From NCBI GenBank assembly GCA_963082975.1, contig OY720344.1, positions 73,892,053 through 73,956,052 of the forward strand: 64,000 bases of DNA. The letters run 5' to 3'. Positions within the stretch are counted from its first letter, which is position 1, and each line of letters starts with the position of its first letter. The notes beneath the pieces are model-generated. The model saw only the letters and a list, made by a program, of their open reading frames with translations, searched no databases and was not told where the DNA came from. The position numbers and the translations under genes were made by a program. This DNA comes from Labia minor. Taxonomy: Eukaryota; Arthropoda; Insecta; Dermaptera; Spongiphoridae. This document shows, piece by piece, positions 34,219 through 44,530 of this stretch.

Positions 34219-35745
34219 ACATTTTCATGTCTCACTTTGAGAAGGAAGCACTATCAACATCAATTCTAAAACCAACATGTTGGCTCAGATATGTTGATGA
34301 TACATTTGCGATCTGGCCACACGGCAGACACACCCTTGATAGCTTTCTAAACCATCTCAACTCTATCAACTCTCAAATTCAATTTACCATGGAGATAGAA
34401 GTAAATAACAGCCTACCCTTCTTAGATATAATGATCAACAAAGACCCCATCCAAGATTTTACCCACACCATCTATAGAAAACCTACACACACCAACCGAT
34501 ACCTGAATGCCAAATCACACCACCACCCAGCCCAACTGAACTCAGTCGTACGAACGCTTGTGTCTAGATCTCTTCGCCTCACAGATGAACAACACAGAGA
34601 ACAGGAGATCACGACACTGACTAGTGCTCTGGTTCAAAATGGCTACTCTCCAAAACTTATACAAAAACAGATATCCTCGATTCTCACCCCAAAACCATCA
34701 TCAACAGTTCTCCCAACAGATAAAGATCCTTAGAGATCAAAAGCATAAAATAGTACTCCCATACGTAAAAGGTATCACGGACAAAATTGGGCGAATTCTT
34801 TCCAGAAATGAGATCAAACCCATTTTTAAGACTCACATGGAACTCTTCAACCTAATACGAACTTCCAAAGACATAGTTCCCAATGAGTGTCTGGGTGTCT
34901 ATGAGATTCTCTGCTCAGACTGCCCGAGATCATACGTAGGACAGACGAACAGGAGAATACAAAATAGAATTTATGAGCATGAGCTGTCTCTAAGGAGATT
35001 AGATCCGGCCTCGGCTTGAACCAAGCATCACAATGAGACCGGTCACAACATCAATTTCTCTGAAACCAAAACCTTACCTCCCATTCAGCTCATGCGTGAA
35101 GCAATTGAAATTGAAAAACGTCTCAATTGCCTCAACACAAGGGACGACGCCCTGAACCTCCCTCCGTCCATGAAATTAGCTCTGAAATCACACTCCCAAC
35201 CTCCCGTCAAAACTCCAACCCAATCAACTTCATCTTCAACCATTAATTCCCAAACTCCTAAAAAACTTGCCACTAATAAAGTTGATCGCACAAACAGCTT
35301 GAATTCCCGCCTCAGATCCAGAATCAATATAAATCCCACGATAAAGTTAAGCTCCGCCCACCAGAGTACAAAAAAGCCCATTGCGGATGCGCAGGTAGCA
35401 AGCTCAGGTAGAATCCAAAGGGTTGGGTCCCAGTTAGCCTTGGGCTATTGTCCAGTACGGACTTGTGCCAGAGTCAGCATTGCCCAGGATTCTTCGGAGC
35501 TACACAGCAACGCAGTGAGTACAAAACCATCCAACCTATCAACCCAAAATCCCAAGATTAACCCTTGGTCACACAGAATAAGACCCAGAATCCCAAAAAT
35601 ATTCCCACCTAAATAATCTCTTGAAAAATGGGTGCCGAAACGTCGAAAAAACAATCTCACAAAAATACGTGATTATATAGCTGATAAATCTGATAGTAAT
35701 ATATATATATATATATAGTTATATATATATATATATTTGGTTGTA
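34219..35745 (+). mobile_element. Penelope-like element, 5'-truncated: RT plus GIY-YIG endonuclease
   Basis: Starts within reverse transcriptase: CWLRYVDDTFAIW (active-site YVDD, about 34277), NNSLPFLDIMI, then YRKPTHTNRYLNAKSHHHPA. After a frameshift near 34715-34735 the frame continues KHKIVLPYVKGITDKIGRIL, then the GIY-YIG nuclease: LGVYEILCSDCPRSYVGQTN (about 34890), RRIQNRIYEHE. A TGA stop (35017-35019) interrupts before KHHNETGHNINF, followed by the Ser/Thr-rich tail. RT plus C-terminal GIY-YIG is diagnostic of Penelope-like elements. The 3' end has GCCGAAACGTCG (about 35634) and a TA microsatellite (35699-35737). One frameshift and one stop make it inactive. Confidence 0.9.
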
Positions 35746-36335
35746 TTACAACTGATTTTCTGTTCAATCATATATGAAAATAGAATAGTTTTGCAATAAT
35801 TAAATTAATATTTAAGGCTCAATTAATTAATTTGTCATCTATTTTATTATTATTAATAATAATTCATCTAAACTTAAATGCTATTTACTTTTATATTGTC
35901 ATTAATATTTAAATAGATTTTTTTTGCTTTTGAAAGTAAAATTTTGCTTCAAGGATGGTAAAAGTTTTACATCAATGATTTATAATATTATTTTTTAATT
36001 TTATAATTTATAATTTTATTTATTATTTTACATATATTATACATATATTATATATATATTATTTTGACTTTTCTAATTTAAAAAAACAAATTATTTATAA
36101 ACAAAAAAATTATAAAATTGTTTAGGGAACAACTATTATTATTCAAATTTGGGTTATTTCTTTAATAAAAAGTTATTATAAATTGAACAATTATTACATT
36201 CTGTGATTATTTATTGTAATCTAGAATTTTATAATTTTTGCTTTCAATTAAAGAAAGAGATTTTCTTAAAAGCATCTGAACTGATAAAAAATAAAAGAAG
36301 GATAAAATAAATAATTAAATAATAGTATGATTATT
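35746..36335. other. AT-rich non-genic stretch
   Basis: Almost pure A/T with short TA runs. No frame, RNA or repeat recognised. Confidence 0.4.
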
Positions 36336-36339
36336 CTAA

Positions 36340-36530
36340 AGAGTAACCTTTACCTTGACTTTCTTAATGGGGCGCTATTATTTTTCAAGAACCTTCCCAA
36401 TTTTGATACCGGAGACTGGAATGACTCCGTCCCATAAATCCCAGCTAGATAAATTCCCTTGCTAAGTCCGGGACTTGAACCAAGGTCCACGAAGATTTGG
36501 GTTAATACAGTTAACCCCCAAGCTACATAA
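36340..36530 (-). mobile_element. SINE family A, copy with complete tRNA-like head
   Basis: On the minus strand an A-box-like TAGCTTGGGGG (36515-36525) is followed about 35 bp on by a B box GGTTCAAGTCCC (36470-36481), then AAGGGAATTTATCTAGCTGG, GGGACGGAGTCATTCCAG and the 3' body AAAATTGGGAAGG...GTCAAGGTAAAGG. Internal Pol III boxes at this spacing identify a tRNA-derived SINE. No tRNA cloverleaf is intact. Confidence 0.7.
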
Positions 36531-36665
36531 GATTTTAATAATAAAAGTTGGGTCCAATATTTTAAGAACTTCTGGTGAAAATTGTTTTTTATATATTCAT
36601 TAACATCATCCCATTAAATACAAATTGTTTGATAATTTAACAAACTCTCTAGAGGCTTTGAGATC

Positions 36666-36960
36666 ACAATACTATAGATTATAACGAAAGTTCTTGGCTT
36701 CAGCAACTACATTTCTCCAAATGTCCCTATCCTGAGCCACAACAATCCCTAACCTCTCCCATCTCATGTCTCTTCTTACATTGTCCACCCACTGCGTCCT
36801 TTGTTTTCCAAACGGACGTTTCTCAATTGGCCTCCCCACCAATATATTTTTCGCTATTCTTTCCTCTCCCATTCTAGCCTCGTGCCCTACTCATCGCAGC
36901 CTTCTCGATTTTATAACCCTTAATATGTCTGGAGATGCAATTGAATATATTATATATTTA
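36666..36960 (-). pseudogene. RTE-like non-LTR C-terminal remnant
   Basis: Minus strand: MGEERIAKNILVGRPIEKRP, FGKQRTQWVDNVRRDM and QDRDIWRNVVAEAKN, preceded by IKSRRLR.VGHEARM in another frame. It is the same protein tail as the 57188-57619 copy. Confidence 0.75.
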
Positions 36961-36974
36961 ATAAATTATTCAAT

Positions 36975-37155
36975 AAGTTATCGGAACTTAACGCACAAAT
37001 TAACACTCAAAATATTGCTCACTCTGCCCAATGAAATGCCTAAAGCCTCTGTTAAATCTCTTTCAGTCAATCGATAGTCTTCCAATACCATATCTATTAT
37101 TTTTTCGAAGATTTCCGGACGTTCCTCAAGCTCCGCGAATTTATTGAACAACCTA
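36975..37155 (-). pseudogene. Mariner transposase N-terminal HTH fragment
   Basis: Minus strand: LEERPEIFEKIIDMVLED, then YRLTERDLTEALGISLGRVS, then NILSVNL. This is the second helix-turn-helix of mariner transposases (RLT.R.L.EALGIS.G.V..IL), a region missing from the two deletion copies at 33563 and 53615. It is flanked by a TA microsatellite and the RTE-like remnant. Confidence 0.7.
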
Positions 37156-38039
37156 GTATATATATATATATATAATATATATATAATTAAAAATACATAT
37201 ATTAATATAATATTAATCATTTTTAGTTATGGTTATAAATAATTTTAATATGTAAATTAAATAAAAATATATAAGCACAGACATATAAACAATCAATTTG
37301 AACATTTAGATAGACCTATTTGATGCTTACACGTGTACAGGAAAAGAGTGGGAGGCATTTCTACTCAAGGATGGATACAACTAGTTTAAACTGGAAATCC
37401 AAAGTTGTTTGAACCTCCTTCAAAATATAATTTATCTATCTAATCGAATAAATGAATGTTAGATTTTATATACATATATATGTATTAAAATAATCTTAAA
37501 ATGTATGACAGTAAATATAAAATTTTATTTAAAAATATAATATTTAATCATAGAAAATATATATTGTAGTAAGAAAATATAATAATATAAATATAAAAAA
37601 ATTTTATAAAATAACGTTTTTCCAATGGACTAAAAAGAATAAAATAATTTTTCTATAAGCCTGACAAAGTTTATGAATGAATTGCTTCATATTCAACGAA
37701 AAACGTTGGGCGCATTTAGTTTAATTTATTTATATAATCAAACAAGTCAAATTTTTGTAATAATAAAAATTTTATTGAACACATAAACTGAGAATTTTTT
37801 TTATCATGCAATAAAATTGATGGTTTAAGAACTAAGAAATTAATCTTTTATTATTTTTCACTGTAATATACTTATATCAAAGTATGTATCAAAATTTAAA
37901 AGAGTTTTTATTAAATTTACATATTATCAATCAAATCCAAAATGTTTGATAATATTAGAAGAAATAGTGTTGTTACTTATTAATTAAGTGTTTTAGTGTG
38001 GTATGTATCTTAATATATATATATGAATTATAGCTCTAT
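37156..38039. other. AT-rich non-genic stretch
   Basis: TA runs near 37158-37185, otherwise A/T sequence. I see no gene or repeat beyond a short mixed patch at 37320-37400. Confidence 0.4.
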
Positions 38040-38285
38040 AAAGGAAGTTAATTGCATAGAACTAAATGCGTGTTTTTCGGCGTAGGAACAAAAATACGTT
38101 TATTTTAAACCGCTACAGAATAAAAAACTACTTCACCGCCAGACATGTGTTCTCGTACTGGAATAGTAGACCCTTCCAGCTGTACAACGGTGCATTAGGT
38201 TCCCGCCTTCCCTCTCCTGGAGGCCGTCTGCGCGCGCAGTCTCGTTATTTAATAGCCACACCTCGTATATATATTTATTATATAA
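38040..38285 (+). other. Unidentified island of normal composition
   Basis: About 200 bp with much higher G+C (CCGCCTTCCCTCTCCTGGAG, GTCTGCGCGCGCAGTCTCG). An open + frame from 38066 (MRVFRRRNKNTFILNRYRIK... ending after the island) carries no motif I know. GCGCGC/CTGCGCGCGCAG forms a small palindrome. It may be a transposon scrap or regulatory DNA. Confidence 0.35.
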
Positions 38286-38829
38286 AAATATAGGAAACTT
38301 GCAGGATATAATATAAATTATATTTACATATTAGGTTAGATTCAGCTTTTGATTAAATAATTATTTTTGGATTTATGATAAAATAACGAATGAATGAATG
38401 TTAAATGTAATATTTACAAAAATTATATAAATGAAATAAATCAATTAAAACCCCTTTAATGAATATTTTCAATTACATATGATTTATATAAATTTAATTA
38501 GATTTTTTTTGTTTTGATTAATTTCAACTGAACTTCAAGTGAAAGTATGATTAGATAAATTGAATTCGATATTTATTGAAATCTATCTTAAAATTTTTAT
38601 TTCATTCGTTGTTTTCCGTTTGAAAATAAATAGATGAAAATAGAACTGTCCAACTTGGGAGATTTTTCTGACAGATATTTTCATTTAATTAAAATCCAAT
38701 CGTCAACGAGCGAGCACACTCAACCGTTAACATTTCCCACCACGAAAGGACTTAGGATTAAACTTTCACGATGATGCAATTACGATCAATGAGATGGAAA
38801 TAACCATTACATGTTCAACTTGAAGCCAA

Positions 38830-38890
38830 GGGCTAACGGCTATAAATATAAGCAGCCCTAGCACGATCAATTCGACAAAGGGATTTCGTC
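38830..38890 (+). promoter_or_regulatory. TATA/Inr-like core promoter motif, possibly old LTR
   Basis: GGCTATAAATATAAGCAGCC at about 38838-38857 is followed 15-20 bp later by ACGATCAATTCGAC. A TATA box with a following TCA-type initiator is a standard arthropod core promoter and is typical of retrotransposon LTRs. The surrounding 38690-38880 is of mixed composition. No coding region follows, so a solo LTR remnant is one explanation. Confidence 0.35.
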
Positions 38891-39278
38891 TTTACTGATA
38901 TCAATCTTTTTTCCACGATGGCCTTAAAAGGCTACAAATCCCCCAATATTTACTTTCATCCAATAAATGGATTAAATTGAATTTAAAACTAATTATTTTT
39001 ATCAGAAAATATAACATTGTTTTATTTATCTTTCTAATAAACATGAAGTTAGAGTTTGTCTGTTCTCTATACTTTTTCAAAAGGCAGTATAAATTACGAC
39101 CAAATTTGGTACCTAGGTCAATTTCATGTTGCCAATTCACGTAGAGCTATTTCCGGTTGTATACGACACATCCTTTGGGTCGTTTTCTAATTTCGTTATT
39201 AAATTAAAGTCTAAATAAGAAAACAAAAAGAAAATGATGGTTTTAATATAATGATTGAAAGAAGTAAAATGAATATTA

Positions 39279-39834
39279 GGTAATTGTCCTTATTAATTGT
39301 TATGCGATGGATTTGAATAAAACTTTACCAGTGGATTCCTTTTTAATTCCAAAGAAACTTTCCTCATGCAATTTTTCCGGATCGCTTCTAATTAACAAGA
39401 TAAAAATTATTAAAATTTGCATATAAATTCAATTTAACTATCATATTTGTAAAGTTTTACGGCCACTAGAGTGCTTCACTAATTTTTTTTGGGGGGGGGG
39501 GCTCAGTTTGGTTTGGATATATAGAAATTAAAAAATTAATTAATTAAATAATTTTCCTATATCCAAACCGAACCGAAAAAACGAAAATTAGTGAATAATT
39601 GAATAATTAGTGAATAATTGAATAATTAGTGAATTAGTCAATAAAATATTACTATGGCTGCATATTTCGAAGTTCATAACCAGCTAATCTGACAAACTTT
39701 AATAATTTTGATCTCTTGAACTAGAAGCATCCTGGAAATATTGCATAAAGAAAGTTTCTTTGAAATTAAAAAAGGATTCCACTGGCCAAGTTTTATCCAA
39801 ATCCATGACATGATAATTAATATGAACAATTACC
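39279..39834. mobile_element. Long-TIR foldback element with nested central palindrome, copy 1
   Basis: A 556-bp element. About 145 bp at the left end (GGTAATTGTCCTTATTAATT...) is inverted at the right end (...AATTAATATGAACAATTACC). A second inverted pair sits in the centre (TTTGGTTTGGATATATAG at about 39508 against CTATATCCAAACCGAA at about 39558). A ten-G run (39491-39501) and a tandem of GTGAATAATTGAATAATTA (about 39590-39640) separate the two. No ORF. A related copy is at 59977. Confidence 0.82.
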
Positions 39835-40675
39835 TTGCTGGGGATTACATTAAATTTTTTACAAAATGAAGAGTAGCAAATATTAGCTAGACATGTCAAG
39901 GTCGTCAATTGATGATTAAGAATTGAGATAAAGTTAGAATTTGATGGAGGTGACTGATGATAGGAATGTTAGGAGAAGTGTTGCAGTGTCCAAGAACTTT
40001 AAGTTTAGGGATGGCACAGAGATATCTATAAACTTAAAAATTCTATGAATATTTATTAAAAAAAGAAAAATCACTTAACGTGTTTATAACCCTTATAAGA
40101 TATAAAGGAAGGCACGATGTTAAATATAAATCAAAATTGTTTAATACGATACCTTCTACATGACATATAGGAAACTGACAAGCTAATTGAAATTCCCAAG
40201 GCTGTAAAACAGACAAGATGGGAATCTCATACTTACCTTCCTCTGAGAGCTCATCATCTTTCATTAAATATACATATATTTTATAATAATTTATAAAAAG
40301 AAGAAAAATATTTTTTTTTTAATTTAATTCTGATAAAAACAAAATACCTATTATTAATATTTATACTATTATATCAATTTTAGAGTACAAGGCATATAAA
40401 AATTTAAAAAAAAAGAAAAATCACTATTAATATCTTAAATGGAAAAATAATATTAATTTAATCAATTGTGATTTTATATATAATTCATAATCTTTTCAAA
40501 AACTTAAACATATTAATTATTATTTGATTGATATTATGCAGAATCATGCAGATATTATGCAGAAAATCATTACAATTAATAATTAAAATGATTTTTATTA
40601 ATCATTTTAATTATACAATTGAAACCAATGATAAGATTAAAACCAAAACTCTCTGATATTTTAAATCCATTTCAT
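39835..40675. other. Non-genic stretch
   Basis: A minus-strand frame at 40043-40264 (MKDDELSEEGKYEIPILSVL...) overlaps a patch of somewhat less biased composition (39960-40262). I see no matching protein or splice context, so it is left uncalled. The rest is A/T, with a short ATTATGCAGA repetition at about 40532-40563. Confidence 0.35.
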
Positions 40676-41085
40676 TACCGACCGACGATAGTAAGGGAGG
40701 TATTGTTTTCACACCAAATTTTACATGTGGAGATTTTTACATATCTCCACGAATCATGCATTTTCTTAACAGAAAAAAGTATTTTTAGCATGATGTCTGT
40801 CCGTCCGTCCGTCTGTCCACATAGATGTGTACAGCTTGAACGCTCAACGGATTTTGATAAAATTTGGTATATTTACTTAAAGCATCATTATGATGAATTG
40901 ATCAACTTTTGGTGCAAATCCGGAAACCGGATGTGGTAGTATTAGCGATCGACGATAGGAAGGGAAGGGTTATTTTCACACCAAATTTCATATGAGGATA
41001 TTTTTTACATATCTCCACAAATCATGCATTTTGTATTCGTTTTATCCTCGGGAAAAATAATCTTGATTAGTTTTTTCTTAACCAC
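40676..41085 (-). mobile_element. HINE-2 element, reverse orientation
   Basis: In + view: TTACCGACCGACGATAGTAA, the module to AATCATGCATTTTCTTAACA, the GTCCGTCCGTCC microsatellite (about 40797-40818), the conserved body, GCGATCGACGATAGG, then a second module ending TTTTATCCTCGGG. This is the reverse of the 21560 copy over its whole length, including the internal duplication. Confidence 0.75.
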
Positions 41086-41168
41086 TTAACGTACCTTCTC
41101 GTGACATATACGAGCGCCTCTTACTGGCTCTATTGTACGCGCTCGTATATGTCACGAGCGAACCTTAA
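41086..41168. mobile_element. TTAA-flanked palindromic mini-element
   Basis: Perfect 20-bp inverted arms CTCGTGACATATACGAGCGC (41098-41117) and its complement (41139-41158) enclose a 21-nt loop. TTAA tetramers at 41086-41089 and 41165-41168 border the structure, with outer sequence CGTACCTT / GAACC partly inverted. TTAA duplication is the piggyBac hallmark. The tiny size makes it a MITE or a hairpin locus. Confidence 0.6.
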
Positions 41169-42699
41169 ATATAATAATATTTTCTAAATTTTTATGCTCG
41201 ATTTACGCGGTTATTCTTATACTGTTAATATATTATTATTCTATTACACTTAAGGTGCCTCTAATTCCATATATTTTTTCTATTATTGAATAGATCTCGT
41301 ACGTATCAGTTTTTAACGGATATTACAAATAGATATAGTGGCTATAACGTGTACGAATATTAGCTTTCTTTATCTTTGTTGTAATTTGTGACTTATATTT
41401 ATTATAATTATTTAATAAGTATTTTTTTTATTTATAAATTACATATTATATTATCTACACACACAAACACAAATATATATAAATATTTTTTTTTTCATTG
41501 AATTACTTTCGTCGTAATATCCTTTATTGTATTATTATTTTTTTTATAAGTTATTTTAGTATAACACTAGCTCCGCCCCCTGTGCCCCGAGTGGCACATA
41601 GTATTTGGTTGAAATTATTAAAAGGTTTTCATCCCTTTTGTTTCAATCAGTAGATTACATAAAACATTCATTTCTTTTTGTGTTCTTATTTAAAATATAT
41701 TTTAATTTAATCAGTAAATTAATTATATATATATATAGGAGAGAGAATTCTAAATTATATTCGAATAGTCTATATATTCTATATATCAGTATTTTTTTCT
41801 GAATTAAATACCAAGTTGATTTTCAAAATTTTCTATTCTTAATGCATATGATTGATTACATGTGTTAAAACTTAAAAAAATTCAAATATTCTAATTTTTA
41901 AATTTATATACAATATTATTTTTTATTAATATCATATCAAAGAATGAGAATTTATTAAAAATTAAAAATAAAAAAGAAGGCTATTAATAAAAAAAATATA
42001 ATAGAATACAATAATTTTGATTTAAAACAAATTTAAAAAAATCCTCAAAATTTAAAACATCTCGTTTATATTATTTGTCTAAAAAATCATATTTTAATTT
42101 TTATATAACCAAGAAATCATTTTTGCACTTAAAATATAGTTGTAATTAATAATTGAACCAAAAACAAAGATAATATAATTTAGTCATTTTAGTTGACGTT
42201 TTGAAAATTTTTTTGTATTCATAAAACATTAAAAATAATAATTTATGTTCTAATATTTACATTATTTATGTTTTTTTATAATATAGTATATAATAATATA
42301 TTACAGATATTATATATGAAATAAGAATCAAATTTAAATTCTGAGATAAAATCCAATTTTAGTTTAAATGATAAAATTTTAAGTAAAGAATTTCAACAAA
42401 CTCAAAAATTTAAAAATTAATTTTTTTTAAATAAACATAAGATAAAAATGAAATGGATTTAAAATATCCGGGAGTGTTGGTTTTAAGCTTTATTCAATCA
42501 TTTTTATTAATTATTATATTTATTTATATTTAATTTTATTAAAAAAAATTAAATTTGAATTTTATTTTATTTATAATATTTGTTAATAATATATAAATAT
42601 ATTTATATATTTTTCTTAATTCTTTTAGTGTAATGATATTTAATAAAATATTGATAGATAATTTGATTTTTTCAACGGCTATCTAAATAAGTGGATTAA
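41169..42699. other. AT-rich non-genic stretch
   Basis: Mostly A/T. The patch TAGCTCCGCCCCCTGTGCCCC near 41569 is the only GC-rich spot. The 65-codon frame at 41605-41802 has no motif. Confidence 0.4.
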
Positions 42700-43045
42700 A
42701 TAGATTTCGAATGTGTTTCCCCAATGTCTGGCAGTACTTAAGACTCTTACAAAAACGGAAGAGGGTCTAGTCAAGTGGTCTTTCTAATTACCAGACGTAT
42801 TAATGATAAGCTTCTTGGCGTTAACAGCACCCGCTACAGCTAAAATCCGTTGGTGTTCGGTGGCACTAGTCAAGGGTAGGCATAGTCACGTGGTGCCTTG
42901 TAATTGCAAAATCGATAACAGCCAGAGTGAAAGCACAGGAAGTAGAAACGAGACAGGGCCTCCGGGACGGTACTAGCAACCCGTTTTCTTTAATTTGCGA
43001 CGATAGATTCCTGATGAAACTTAAAATCACTCGCTTATAAAGAGA
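42700..43045. other. Unidentified island of normal composition, 340 bp
   Basis: Sharp-edged block (GAATGTGTTTCCCCAATGTC ... GACGATAGATTCCTGATGAA) within pure A/T surroundings. No open frame over 60 codons, no Pol III boxes in correct spacing and no inverted ends that I can see. Probably the relic of an unidentified transposon. Confidence 0.35.
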
Positions 43046-43604
43046 GAAAATTAATTAAGTGAAGGAAATTAATTTTTTTTAAATCAGAATATGTACAAAA
43101 AAAAAAAAAAAAAAAATTATTCGAACAAAAACTTTGTTTCTAATATTAGATTTTATGAATATTTCTTTGAGGGACAGAGATAATTGATGTCTGATTTTGT
43201 TGGACAAATATAAATTATTTACAAAATAAATTAATTAAATATATAAAATACACCTATATCCAGATTAATTTCATATCTATAACTACTGTATCATGTTTAA
43301 ACGAGGGATGTACTATTAAATATTATATTGCTGTGAGGTGTGGTCTTTGTATTTAAAGGATGTAAAAAAGTTTTAGTATATTTGATAAAAGAATTCTTCT
43401 TTGAGAGAAAATCAATCATATATGAATTTAAATATAATATATACCATTTTAAAAATTTTACCAAAAATATTGTACAAATATTGTTTACCACAAAAATATA
43501 AATATCTAAGATTACCCAGTAAAGATTTCTAGTCTTAAATAAGAAGGCGATTAATGTTAGAAATTTTCTAATATTTCTTTCCTTTGCAATTATATATTAT
43601 TTTT

Positions 43605-44207
43605 ACTATCTCGCCAGTAGTATTGCGATCACGAAAATTTTCAATGACGAGATTTTGATGTTTTTATACATTTTGAAGGTCCCTGAGTCATTTTCACTAA
43701 GGTTGAGATAAATGTCTGTCTCTCTGTGTGTGTGTGTGTGTAGTCAAGATTACGCAAAAAAGGTTTGAGCTTAAAATAAGGAGATTTAGACCACGGACAT
43801 TATTCAAAATTCGTAGTTTTCTATTAACTTTTGAGAAATGTAGCTCAACCGGAAGTGGACCATTACCTACCACGTTTTCATTTTTTTTCTCTATACTGTC
43901 CGTAAAAGTAAAGATATATATTTGGTAGTTTTTCATCTGATTAAAGATTGTATAAAACTGCTATATATAGAATTTCAGCTTGATTGAATCGCTGAAAGTA
44001 CCGGAATTAATTTTTTAACACGACTGCAAATAACGCGCCAGCACGTGACGAGGTGCCATCAACAAAGAGCCAAAAACGCCCTGGTTTAATAAATATTATT
44101 TATTAATTTTAATTTATAAATATAATTTTAATTAAATTTTATTTAAATATAATATATGTTAATTAATCGAATTCAAATTTCCGAGATAGTCGAGTGGAGA
44201 CACTCCA
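43605..44207 (+). mobile_element. HINE-1 element, near full length
   Basis: T-run then ACTATCTCGCCAGTAGTATT, GT microsatellite (about 43725-43741), ACGCGCCAGCACGTGACGAG at about 44034, 3' segment CCGAGATAGT (44181-44190) and the hairpin GAGTG-GAGA-CACTC (44192-44205). It differs from the 15775 copy by scattered substitutions, and the hairpin is unchanged. Confidence 0.78.
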
Positions 44208-44216
44208 AATTTTTTA

Positions 44217-44530
44217 AATTTATGAAGTCAAAAATGATGAAGTCACAGGAGAATACCAGAGATTGTATAACGAGGTATTATATCATATCTATATAGTCAT
44301 AAAATTGAAAAGGGTATAATGGGCGAAACATGTGGCCCAAATGTATTGGGAAAGTAGATAGAATTTTATTTCTAGAAAGAAAACTAATTAGAAAATACTG
44401 TGGCTGTAATCGATAAGAAAAGAATATAACGGTCGAGAGAGGATAGAATTTAGGAGAAGATTAGTCAGCTCAGAGGTTAATGAGGGAATATGGTTGCTGC
44501 GGTCAAAATTTTTTTAAGTTAGATAACCTA
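44217..44530 (+). pseudogene. RTE-like non-LTR C-terminal remnant
   Basis: VKNDEVTGEYQRLYNEVL... then HVAQM-like sequence, corresponding to KNDEVTGEWWRLYNKEL...AGHEARM of the 57188 copy. A stop after the LKRV block and frameshifts destroy the frame. The end, GGTTGCTGCGGTC at about 44491, matches the 57660 end. Confidence 0.68.

Noticed and set aside
35085..35660. Minus-strand frames 35085-35381 and 35445-35660
   Set aside because: Antisense shadows of the Penelope-like element's C-terminal Ser/Thr-rich region.
36465..36530. A tRNA gene on the minus strand
   Set aside because: Only the Pol III boxes are conserved. No cloverleaf can be drawn and the sequence continues as SINE body.
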